From positions 929,001-993,000 of the forward strand of contig NZ_CP029151.1 in assembly GCF_003095655.1 (NCBI RefSeq): a stretch of 64,000 bases of DNA. The letters are read 5' to 3'. Shown here piece after piece: positions 51,776 through 60,116 of this stretch (positions are counted from its first letter, which is position 1; each line of letters begins with the position of its first letter). The position numbers and the translations under genes are program-made. The notes beneath the pieces were generated by a model. It searched no databases. It was not told the origin of the DNA and was given only the letters and a program-made list of their open reading frames with translations. The stretch comes from Dokdonia sp. Dokd-P16. Lineage in GTDB: Bacteria > Bacteroidota > Bacteroidia > Flavobacteriales > Flavobacteriaceae.

Positions 51776-52837
51776 TTATTTCCAGGAGCGCTTTACGGCG
51801 CTCTTTTTTGTTGGGAAATCACTGGGCACTTCTTGTGTTACTCTCCCAGTGGCTGCCCACTCTGCTCCTCGCTGCAAGGTCGTAATAAAGCCGACACTCT
51901 CCATAGAAATATCCATATGTCCTAAAGCCGTATGAAACACGCGCCCTTTCTCATAGTTTATAGTCATAATGAGGGGCTCTCCTCTACCTGATCCTTTATT
52001 TTCTGGAGCCCAAGGCTGTGCGTTTCCTTCTACATCTGAATGTGCGTAATACAACACATTTACATTTTCGGCAGGGCCGCGTAAACGATCGTAGAGCTCA
52101 TCTTTAGTGTGCATCCACTGTTTAGGCAATCCTCGTGTAATAGGGTGTAATGTATCCCAAGCGGTAAGTACAAATTCCTTTTCTGGGCCGTGTGAAGATT
52201 CTTCTCCGTTACTTGGCTCAATTTTAAGTTGTTTCTCTTCGTTAATGTAAATCTGATTAAGTCCATCGTGTGGGCGGTTTCCCCAACCACCTACACCTAT
52301 CATCTTATTAAATGCAGGCCAGTCTCCCCAAGAATTATTTGCTCCATGCACAACCACAAGACCTCCACCATTCTTCATATAAGATTCAAACTCTTCTTTT
52401 GTATCCTCAGGCCAATTTGCAGTTTTGTCACCAAAGTTTGATAAGACCACATCATATGTATCAAATTCGGGCTTAAAAGAAGCATCGGCTACGATGCTGT
52501 CTTTTACTTCATGTATTCGCGCATCATCCACTCGATACTTTTCGACTAATTGTGTGATACTATCATGATTGAGTCCGTCTACAATACCGTGATGAGGTCC
52601 CTGATATGTATAAGCCGTTCTATAAATATCAACTTCAAAAAGACCGGTTTCTTCTAGATATGACTTCATCATCATTGTTGTTTTGGGCCACACTCCATGA
52701 TTGTTTTGACCGTCTACAATGAGTGCTCTAAGTTGCTTAACTGGTTCATCTATCACCAGCTTCTTATCTTCAGTCTGATAGCAACTAGTAATAAATAGTA
52801 TACAGAAACTTATTTTGAGTAACATTTTGACACGCAT
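51776..52837 (-). CDS. ThuA-domain lipoprotein
   Basis: 353 residues. Signal peptide with lipobox F-I-T-S-C (Cys about 19). A ThuA/class I glutamine-amidotransferase-like fold follows: L-I-V-D-G-Q-N-N-H near 44, D-V-V-L-S-N-F-G-D near 128, and G-G-G-L-V-V-V-H-G-A-N-N near 155. The usual GATase catalytic Cys is absent, as in other ThuA proteins. This family is tied to sugar catabolism in Bacteroidota, with unknown chemistry. Probably facing the periplasm. The C-terminal codons overlap the terminator hairpin of the convergent small gene. Confidence 0.87.
   Translation of the reverse strand: MRVKMLLKISFCILFITSCYQTEDKKLVIDEPVKQLRALIVDGQNNHGVWPKTTMMMKSYLEETGLFEVDIYRTAYTYQGPHHGIVDGLNHDSITQLVEKYRVDDARIHEVKDSIVADASFKPEFDTYDVVLSNFGDKTANWPEDTKEEFESYMKNGGGLVVVHGANNSWGDWPAFNKMIGVGGWGNRPHDGLNQIYINEEKQLKIEPSNGEESSHGPEKEFVLTAWDTLHPITRGLPKQWMHTKDELYDRLRGPAENVNVLYYAHSDVEGNAQPWAPENKGSGRGEPLIMTINYEKGRVFHTALGHMDISMESVGFITTLQRGAEWAATGRVTQEVPSDFPTKKSAVKRSWK
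51786..51809 (+). terminator. Rho-independent terminator of the small basic gene
   Basis: Stem GAGCGC/GCGCTC, loop TTTACG, then six T. It overlaps the coding end of the ThuA gene on the other strand. Confidence 0.8.
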
Positions 52838-52890
52838 AATATCTTATTTAGATTCCTAAAAATACTTACAAAATAATTAAATGGATAAGC

Positions 52891-52907
52891 ACGCTTTCGC
52901 AAAAGCG
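52891..52907. repeat. Degenerate palindromic repeat copy 21, intergenic
   Basis: ACGCTTTCGCAAAAGCG, with one change at the centre. It sits 6 bp after the TauE gene's end and before the ThuA start, both on the minus strand. Confidence 0.85.
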
Positions 52908-52912
52908 GACTT

Positions 52913-53671
52913 TTAAAACAAAAACATCTTTCCTATGGCGCCTATAAGCACAATAATAAGAACGTAATATGCTACTTGATCTGCCCATTTATTCTTGCTA
53001 GCAAAGCGGGCAGTAAGAAATCCTCCTGTGGTTTGCCCTATTGCCATAATGCCACCCAGCTTCCAGTCAATGAGTCCTTGATAATGGAAAATCGCGATTA
53101 CAAAGAGCGTATAAAGTCCTATTACAAAACTTTTAAGCGCATTGCTTTCTATGATATTAAAGCGCATTCCTAACACCATGATTATAAGGAAAAACACGCC
53201 CATACCCATCTGGATAAATCCTCCATAAAACCCAAGAGCAAAAAGCAACGGGATATAAATGTACCATTTAGGCTTGAACGTAAGATCTGTTTCTCTTAGC
53301 CAGCGCTTAGGCTTTACCAATACCGCAAGCAACATGAACACCATCATAAATTTAAATACTGCTCTGAACTGCTCATTACTTACATTTATGGCAAGAATAG
53401 CTCCCGCAATAGCGCCTATAAAAATAGGAATGATATATTTTTTGTTCTTTGCGACATCAAGTCTCCCATTCTTGTAAAAAACCCACGAGGTTGCCGAACA
53501 TTGTGTAAAAATCCCAATACGGTTGGTTCCATTTGCAATATTGCCTGGCAGCCCAAGCACCTCCGTAAGAATCGTTAAGGTAATGGCGCTTCCATTTCCT
53601 GCAAGGGTATTGATCCCCCCAGCGATAAGACCTCCTATTATAGCAATAATATATGTTTGTACTTCTGTCAC
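52913..53671 (-). CDS. TauE/SafE-family membrane permease (TSUP)
   Basis: 252 residues if translation starts at the GTG at 53671, 4 bp after the TonB receptor stop; the ATG at 53749 would overlap the receptor by 74 bp and add a polar stretch with no family support. About eight helices, with the signature G-G-x-I-A-G-G-I-N-T-L-A-G-N-G-S at the N-terminus and G-F-Y-G-G-F-I-Q-M-G-M-G in the middle. Family members move sulfite, sulfoacetate or other organic anions; substrate unknown here. Its position directly behind a TonB receptor hints at a two-membrane route for one compound. Confidence 0.86.
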   Translation of the reverse strand: MTEVQTYIIAIIGGLIAGGINTLAGNGSAITLTILTEVLGLPGNIANGTNRIGIFTQCSATSWVFYKNGRLDVAKNKKYIIPIFIGAIAGAILAINVSNEQFRAVFKFMMVFMLLAVLVKPKRWLRETDLTFKPKWYIYIPLLFALGFYGGFIQMGMGVFFLIIMVLGMRFNIIESNALKSFVIGLYTLFVIAIFHYQGLIDWKLGGIMAIGQTTGGFLTARFASKNKWADQVAYYVLIIVLIGAIGKMFLF

Positions 53672-53675
53672 AATA

Positions 53676-55727
53676 TTAAAATTCAAGTGTGATTCCTCCA
53701 AAAACAGTGAGTCTCGGCGCAGGCTCATAAAACCTTCCTCCAAAGGCATTAATGCGCACGTTATCGGTATATTTTTGATCTAACACGTTATTTATCCCAA
53801 TGTATGGCCTCAACTTGACCTCTCTAAATAATGTCTCATAGCTTGCTCTCACATTAACGAGTTCATATCCATCTATGGTAGTCTCGTTGCTATCTTGAGC
53901 ATATTGCTCTCCTATAAAATTTGTACTTATACTTGCGCTCACACCAGTATCACCTGCATATTGCAACCCTACACTAGACATGTGCCTTGCAATTCCTGGT
54001 AAGAAGTTACCGTCAAAATTTCCATTTGGCGTTTCAAATTCATCATAGGTAAAGTCTGAGTACGTATAGGAACCCGTAGCGTTCAACCAACCATTTCCTA
54101 TGGGTAATGCTCTGTATGAAGCCTCAATCTCAATACCATGACGCTCGGTTTTTCCTGCATTTCTAAAAAACTCACGATCTGGAAATTGCGCCAACTCAAA
54201 CGGCACTAAATCATCTTTTGTGTTTATCAAAAACGCAGCGAGTTGATATTGCAACTTGCTTGCAATAGTCCCTTTTAAACCCACCTCAAAGCTAGTTGCC
54301 TTTTGCGCTTTTAGATTTTCATTGAATCCTATAGCCCCATCAGGATTTGATGATAATTCTGATAATGATGGTGTCTCAAAACTTGTTGCGACATTCATGT
54401 ATGCAGATAAAGCTTTCGCGAAAGCGTAACTAACACCAACACTAGGATTAAAAGCATTTAATATAATGCTTCCAGAATCATCTCCATTATCCAGAAAATC
54501 ATCATCTGCCGAAAGTTTATTGTAATCGAACCTCGCTCCGGCTGTAATCAATAATTTACCTAGCGAAAGGTGGTCTGTAATATAAACACCTAGGTTAGTA
54601 AATTTCTCACGCTGTCCCAGCGTTTGACTTCCCTCTTCTCCATCAAGGTTTCTAAATCTGTTTCTGCGATCATTTTGATAAGCAAAGTCGTATCCTGCGC
54701 GTATGATATTCTTATTTTTCTTGTAAGTTATGCTCGTTCCTTGCCCTATGTAATTACGTGATAAATCAACAATACCTCCAAATTCAAAAGGCAACAATCC
54801 ATTAAACTGTCGGTTGCTATAAAAAGCATAGGCATTTACAGTAATATGCTCACTCTTATTCCACGCTAGGCTAGTTCCTACTTTAAACTGCTCTATAGCC
54901 TCACCAGTTTTAAACTGCACATTTCTATCTCTCGCCTGTCGTCTATTAGCATTAACTTCCTCTAGAGTCAATCCTCCTGGATCATCTGCCTGTGGTGAGT
55001 CTGCATAATTAAGAATAGCCGTTAGAAAAGTATTCTCGCCTATTTTAAATTGCCCTTTAAAGTTGGTGTTTATTTGCTCAAAACCGCTTTGATCTCTGTA
55101 ACCATCGCTAGTCGCATAATTACCATGAAACGTATAGTTTGCATTTGCATCTCCTATGGTAGCCGTTGCTTGATAGTTTTGAAATCCAAAAGCACCTATT
55201 CCAGCTTTTACTGAGGTGCTATTTCCCGCCAGGGTGTCGAAAGATTTTGTGGTAATATCAATCACACCACCAGATGCATTCCCGTAAAGGCTAGCACTTG
55301 CTCCTTTTGTAATCTCAATACGGTCTATGATACCTAGATTAATATTATCTAATTGTCCCTGTCCATCTGGAGTAGTCTCTGGAATCCCATCTACAATAAG
55401 TTTTATACCACGTATCCCAAAACTAGATCGTGCTCCAAAACCACGAATGGATATTCGTAAATCCTGAGCAAAGTTGTTTGCATTTTGAGTAAACACACCT
55501 GGCACTTGCTGCACATACTCTTGTAATGATAATTGCTGTCTAGTGGCATCTTCCTTGCTCGTGGTAATGACGGAAACGGCTGCAGGTATTTGCTGTACGG
55601 TACTCTTAATTCTCGATGAGGAAATTACAATAGTATCAATAGTCTGGTTAGGTATAGATCCCGTCTGACTATAGGCACCATAAAAGAATGCAATCGAACA
55701 GATAAAAGAGGTGATAATATTTTTCAA
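53676..55727 (-). CDS. TonB-dependent receptor (FecA/siderophore type)
   Basis: 683 residues. Signal peptide at 1-20. There is no carboxypeptidase-like domain; a TonB-box-like I-D-T-I-V-I-S-S-S is followed by the plug (Q-E-Y-V-Q-Q-V-P-G-V-F, R-I-S-I-R-G-F-G-A-R-S, I-E-I-T-K-G-A-S-A-S-L-Y-G) and a 22-strand barrel ending G-G-I-T-L-E-F. This form is common for siderophore, heme, vitamin or metal complexes. Residues Y-A-F-A-K-A-L in a barrel strand or turn come from a palindromic repeat. It is the first gene of a probable operon with the TauE permease. Confidence 0.92.
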   Translation of the reverse strand: MKNIITSFICSIAFFYGAYSQTGSIPNQTIDTIVISSSRIKSTVQQIPAAVSVITTSKEDATRQQLSLQEYVQQVPGVFTQNANNFAQDLRISIRGFGARSSFGIRGIKLIVDGIPETTPDGQGQLDNINLGIIDRIEITKGASASLYGNASGGVIDITTKSFDTLAGNSTSVKAGIGAFGFQNYQATATIGDANANYTFHGNYATSDGYRDQSGFEQINTNFKGQFKIGENTFLTAILNYADSPQADDPGGLTLEEVNANRRQARDRNVQFKTGEAIEQFKVGTSLAWNKSEHITVNAYAFYSNRQFNGLLPFEFGGIVDLSRNYIGQGTSITYKKNKNIIRAGYDFAYQNDRRNRFRNLDGEEGSQTLGQREKFTNLGVYITDHLSLGKLLITAGARFDYNKLSADDDFLDNGDDSGSIILNAFNPSVGVSYAFAKALSAYMNVATSFETPSLSELSSNPDGAIGFNENLKAQKATSFEVGLKGTIASKLQYQLAAFLINTKDDLVPFELAQFPDREFFRNAGKTERHGIEIEASYRALPIGNGWLNATGSYTYSDFTYDEFETPNGNFDGNFLPGIARHMSSVGLQYAGDTGVSASISTNFIGEQYAQDSNETTIDGYELVNVRASYETLFREVKLRPYIGINNVLDQKYTDNVRINAFGGRFYEPAPRLTVFGGITLEF
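54411..54428. repeat. Palindromic repeat copy 22, inside the TonB receptor gene
   Basis: Seventeen of 18 bases (AGCTTT in the left arm). Read on the minus strand as S-Y-A-F-A-K-A-L-S-A-Y within the barrel. Confidence 0.92.
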
Positions 55728-55812
55728 GGGTAGAAATTTTTGGCGAAAAGTACTGCCTATAACAAGAAATTCAAAATAAAGCTACATTTACTTGTGTAAA
55801 CATGTTCATGAT

Positions 55813-58194
55813 ATGAAACGATTATTACAACTTAAAAAGTGGATTTATAAGCAATTAAAGACAATAACTCCTGGTGCGATTGCCACTAAAGGTGCCGCCA
55901 GAGGACTTTTTATAGGGACCTCCATTATCTTTTTGATTTTTGCGATTCACGCTATACAAACGATGGGTGACAGTACACTCATATTATTACAGCTCGCTAT
56001 TCTTATAGGGATTGTACTATCTGTATACTTAGGATTATGGGTGCTCAAAAAGCTTGCTCGCATTCCTAAAATTCTCCAGCTAGCACTGCTAATCACTACA
56101 CCGCTCCTTCTGCTATCATTATCAGAAGAACTCGTTTACTGGTTATGGGCTGTGATTACACTTGCAACCGCCGGGGCTACTATTGCTGTCCTTACTAGCA
56201 AAGGATTTAGACAAAAGACTATCATAAAAAAAGCAATAACACTTCTGGGAGGCGTACTCGCAATTACTGGATGTACACTTGCAATTTTAGGGCTTTCACC
56301 TAAAGGGTTTGACATGAAACCGATAGCAAATGCGGCTGCTCTTAGCTCAGATAATATTGCGCCTATCAACGCTCCTTCTCCATCCCTAAATGGCAATTAC
56401 AAAGTACAGACGTTAACTTATGGAAGCGGTACTGATAAACACAGACCTGAATATGGAGAAGAAGCAACTATTATCACAAATACTATTAATGGAATACCGT
56501 TTTTAGATAATTGGGAAGGAATGAGTGGATGGTATAGAGAACGTTTTTGGGGATTTGACGCTAGAGAACTTCCTGTAAATGGTCGGGTGTGGTATCCAAA
56601 GGGAGAAGGCCCGTTCCCACTTGCATTAATTGTTCACGGTAATCACTCCATGCACGACTTCTCAGACGAAGGGTATGCGTATCTAGGAGAATTAATGGCA
56701 TCAAGAGGATTCATTTTTGCATCTGTAGATCAAAATTTCATCAATAGCAGTTGGTCAGATATCCCTCAAGGTCTTGATGAAGAAAATGACGCCCGTGGCT
56801 GGATACTTCTAGAACATCTAAAAGCATGGCATGAGTGGAATGAAGATACAGAAAGTAGTTTTTATAAAAAAATAGATACTACTCAGATAGCGTTACTCGG
56901 ACATTCTAGAGGTGGCGAAGCTGTGGCACATGCCGCCCTACTAAACAAGCTTTCACATTACCCTGATGATGCAACCATCGCTATGGATTACAACTATAAC
57001 ATCAACACTGTCATTGCGATTGCTCCTGTAGACGGACAGTACGAACCTGGAAATACACGAACATCACTCAAGGACATCAACTACTTTGTGATGCATGGCG
57101 CTCAAGATGGTGATGTGAGTTCTTATGCAGGATCCAAGCAATATGAACGCATTACATTTTCTGATAGTACAGATTACATAAAAAGCGGACTTTATATACA
57201 AGGAGCAAATCATGGACAGTTTAATACTAGGTGGGGAGCTAATGATGCGGGACTTGCAGTAACGCCGTTTTTAAACAACAAGCAATTGCTTCCCAAAAAA
57301 GATCAAGAACAAATCGCCAAAGTTTACATAAGCGCCTTTCTGGAAACTACACTCAACAATCGGAAGGAATACTTACCGCTATTTATTGATGCTCGTAAAG
57401 GGAAAGAATGGCTTCCAGAAACCATCTACCTTAACCAATATGAAGATAGCTCTTTTGAGGCTATCGCAACTTATGATGAAGATTTTGATGTTGTGACTAC
57501 TGTAGACACTACCACAACAATATTAACGGAAAACCTAAGCGTCTGGAGAGAACAAGAAATAGCACTAAAATGGGGAGAGAAAGGTAGTCGTGCGGCATAT
57601 ATAGGCTGGAGCTATGACAATATTGATGAAGAAGCAACTCTTCCCGATAGCATTGTTGCTAGTTATTCATTTGTATTTAAAAAACCGCTCAACACGATAG
57701 ACAACAGTAAGGTGTTTACATTTTCACTGGCAGAATCCACCGAAAGTACAAATCCAAAATCTAGTGGAAAATGGATAAACGATGAAGACAACAATATAAA
57801 TAAGGAACCATTACCGACTAACAATATCGCTAACAACAGTGAGGAACCTACCGAAGATAGTATAGATGATAGTGAAGGCACAGAGCTACCAGAAGAACCT
57901 ATTGACTTTACAATTACCATAGAGGACGCCACTGGAAACACCGCTTCTATCTGTTTAAGTGACTTCTCTGCATTGCAACCTGAAATAGGTGTGCGTGTAT
58001 GGAAGTCTCAATTTATAGAAGAGAAAACACTCTCAGAAAATGTATTCCAGACCTATTATTTCCCATTAGCTGACTTCCAAGATCGCAACAAGGCTCTTGA
58101 TTTGAAGGAAATTGTGAGTGTCACATTCGTTTTTGACAATACGCAAGAAGGCGTTATCATTTTAGACAATGTAGGTTTTATGAAACGCTTGTGA
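55813..58194 (+). CDS. Large membrane-anchored alpha/beta hydrolase
   Basis: 793 residues from the ATG at 55813; the frame extends to a TTG at 55792. Residues 25-165 contain four or five hydrophobic helices. A periplasmic hydrolase domain of the chlorophyllase/PET-hydrolase type follows: L-I-V-H-G-N-H-S near 275, nucleophile elbow L-L-G-H-S-R-G-G-E-A near 365, an acidic residue in G-A-Q-D-G-D, and G-A-N-H-G-Q-F-N with the likely catalytic His. The segment around 650-710 is acidic, low-complexity linker, before a beta-rich C-terminal domain ending V-I-I-L-D-N-V-G-F. Probably an esterase or lipase facing the periplasm; substrate unknown. Confidence 0.8.
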   Translation: MKRLLQLKKWIYKQLKTITPGAIATKGAARGLFIGTSIIFLIFAIHAIQTMGDSTLILLQLAILIGIVLSVYLGLWVLKKLARIPKILQLALLITTPLLLLSLSEELVYWLWAVITLATAGATIAVLTSKGFRQKTIIKKAITLLGGVLAITGCTLAILGLSPKGFDMKPIANAAALSSDNIAPINAPSPSLNGNYKVQTLTYGSGTDKHRPEYGEEATIITNTINGIPFLDNWEGMSGWYRERFWGFDARELPVNGRVWYPKGEGPFPLALIVHGNHSMHDFSDEGYAYLGELMASRGFIFASVDQNFINSSWSDIPQGLDEENDARGWILLEHLKAWHEWNEDTESSFYKKIDTTQIALLGHSRGGEAVAHAALLNKLSHYPDDATIAMDYNYNINTVIAIAPVDGQYEPGNTRTSLKDINYFVMHGAQDGDVSSYAGSKQYERITFSDSTDYIKSGLYIQGANHGQFNTRWGANDAGLAVTPFLNNKQLLPKKDQEQIAKVYISAFLETTLNNRKEYLPLFIDARKGKEWLPETIYLNQYEDSSFEAIATYDEDFDVVTTVDTTTTILTENLSVWREQEIALKWGEKGSRAAYIGWSYDNIDEEATLPDSIVASYSFVFKKPLNTIDNSKVFTFSLAESTESTNPKSSGKWINDEDNNINKEPLPTNNIANNSEEPTEDSIDDSEGTELPEEPIDFTITIEDATGNTASICLSDFSALQPEIGVRVWKSQFIEEKTLSENVFQTYYFPLADFQDRNKALDLKEIVSVTFVFDNTQEGVIILDNVGFMKRL

Positions 58195-58200
58195 TGTGAG

Positions 58201-58220
58201 TACGCTTTCGCGAAAGCGTA
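58201..58220. repeat. Palindromic repeat copy 23, intergenic
   Basis: Perfect 20-base copy 6 bp after the hydrolase stop and upstream of its terminator. Confidence 0.97.
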
Positions 58221-58244
58221 TTAAAAACAGTATAAACACAAAAA

Positions 58245-58271
58245 AAAGACCCGCTATCACAGCAGGTCTTT
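58245..58271. terminator. Terminator between the hydrolase and nrdA
   Basis: Stem AAAGACC-c-GCT/AGC-a-GGTCTTT with loop ATCAC. An A-run on the left gives a T-tract for nrdA on the minus strand. Confidence 0.85.
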
Positions 58272-58325
58272 CTCTTATATGCTTTGCTCAACATACATTA
58301 AGCAATGCTTTTAATCTTTTACAGA

Positions 58326-60116
58326 TTATGCTTCACAACTCGCACAGTCTTTCTTCTGCTTGAATTTTTGTGCTGCATTCATACTGTGCTGATAGTATAG
58401 AGATTTTAATCCTAGCTTCCATGCTGTCACGTGGATCTTGTTAATCTCTTTTACCGGCATCTCTGGGTGCACAATAATGTTTACAGATTGTCCTTGATCA
58501 ATGTGATTTTGACGGTTTGCTGCTTGATAGATAATATCCATCTGATCAATTTCTGAATACGTTTTAAAAGTATCCTTCTCATTCTCACTCAAGAACTCTA
58601 AGTGCTGCACAGATCCATCCATATCACGGATGCTTCTCCACACCTCTGTACTATTCATTCCTTTTTCCTCAAGAAGCTCTTCTAAGAATGGGTTCTTGAT
58701 CGTAGTCTTAATCTTTGCAATATCTTTTACATAAATATTTGACCAGATAGGTTCAATACCTTGAGATACTTGACCTAAAATGAAAGCAGATGATGTTGTA
58801 GGTGCAACCGCATTAAGTGTCGCATTACGTCTACCATATCCTTTAAGTACTTCTGGCTCTCCAAAAGTTTCGGCAAGCTCTTCTGATGCTTTATAAGATT
58901 TCTCTTTAATTACTTTAAAAATCTCACTGTTAAGATTAAATGCTTCTTGACTATTAAATGGTAACATTCTAGATTGTAATAATGAGTGCCATCCTAGCAC
59001 TCCTAAACCTAATGAACGGTTAGCCTTTGCAAAGTTATAAGCACGCTCCATAAATAAGAACGTCTGGCGATCTTCTCTAGAATCTGAATCTCTATATCTT
59101 TCTAATTTTTCTAAGAACTCAGTAATAACTGCATCTAAGAAATACACCATAGTTTCTACAGCATCTGTATCCTTCCACTTATCATAGTGTAATACATTTA
59201 CCGAAGAAAGTACACATACAAATGACCAATCATCATTAGAAGGTAACATGATCTCTGTACAAAGGTTACTTGCGTAGATTTTGTGATCATTGTCCTTATA
59301 TACATCGGCAGCACCATTGTTTGCGTTGTCTGTAAAGAAGATGTATGGGTATCCCATTTCTCCTCTAGACTGCAATACTTTTGCCCATAATGAACGTTTT
59401 GCACTATCTCCTGCAATCATTTCTTCCATCCACTCGTTTGTCACAGTTACACCGTGTGTAAGCTCTTGGATGCTATTTCCTTCTGTTCCTATTTTTAAGA
59501 ACTCTTCAATATCTGCATGTTCGATAGGTAAGTATGGAGAAAAACGACCACGTCTTACAGACCCTTGACTTACTACATCTACCATAGATTCAAAAAGCTG
59601 CATGATGTGCACAGAACCAGACGCCTGCCCGTTGTTCTTTACATCTGCTCCTCTTGGTCTTATTTTACCGAAGTAACCAGAAGTACCACCCCCTAGTTTT
59701 GACATCATTCCTACCTCAGACTGCGTATATAAGATGTTACCCATATCGTCAGAGATATGTGATCCGAAACAGCTTATAGGAAGTCCTCTTTCTTTTCCAA
59801 AGTTTGACCACACTGGAGAAGCTAGTGAGTAAAAACCTTCAGACATATACCCATAGAATTTATCACTAAATCCTGGCATCCCTAAAATTTGTTCTGCTCT
59901 ATCTGCAACTTCTCTTATTCTTTGCTCTGGAGATACTCCAGGGCTTAAATATCCTGCACCTAAAAACTTACGACTATTTTCTGTAAGCCACTTAAATCCG
60001 GCTCCTTCACTCTCTGTTTTATTAGACAACGCTTCTTTACGAGCAGTTAGCAATTCATTTTCTTTTCCTGCTGTCGTTGCAGAAACTTGTCCTTTAATTA
60101 GTTCTTGATCGTTCAT
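58326..60116 (-). CDS. nrdA: Class I ribonucleoside-diphosphate reductase, alpha subunit (no ATP-cone)
   Basis: 596 residues, about 150 shorter than E. coli NrdA. The N-terminus goes straight into the catalytic barrel (G-Y-L-S-P-G-V-S-P-E-Q-R, then L-P-I-S-C-F-G-S-H), with no ATP-cone. Catalytic features: first redox Cys in I-S-C-F, S-G-S-V-H, and the thiyl-radical region N-L-C-T-E-I-M (N-x-C-x-E). A C-terminal C-A-S-C pair would reduce the active site. It makes deoxyribonucleotides. Its ATG abuts the nrdB stop with no gap, so the two are co-translated. The allosteric cone is on NrdB instead. Confidence 0.95.
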   Translation of the reverse strand: MNDQELIKGQVSATTAGKENELLTARKEALSNKTESEGAGFKWLTENSRKFLGAGYLSPGVSPEQRIREVADRAEQILGMPGFSDKFYGYMSEGFYSLASPVWSNFGKERGLPISCFGSHISDDMGNILYTQSEVGMMSKLGGGTSGYFGKIRPRGADVKNNGQASGSVHIMQLFESMVDVVSQGSVRRGRFSPYLPIEHADIEEFLKIGTEGNSIQELTHGVTVTNEWMEEMIAGDSAKRSLWAKVLQSRGEMGYPYIFFTDNANNGAADVYKDNDHKIYASNLCTEIMLPSNDDWSFVCVLSSVNVLHYDKWKDTDAVETMVYFLDAVITEFLEKLERYRDSDSREDRQTFLFMERAYNFAKANRSLGLGVLGWHSLLQSRMLPFNSQEAFNLNSEIFKVIKEKSYKASEELAETFGEPEVLKGYGRRNATLNAVAPTTSSAFILGQVSQGIEPIWSNIYVKDIAKIKTTIKNPFLEELLEEKGMNSTEVWRSIRDMDGSVQHLEFLSENEKDTFKTYSEIDQMDIIYQAANRQNHIDQGQSVNIIVHPEMPVKEINKIHVTAWKLGLKSLYYQHSMNAAQKFKQKKDCASCEA

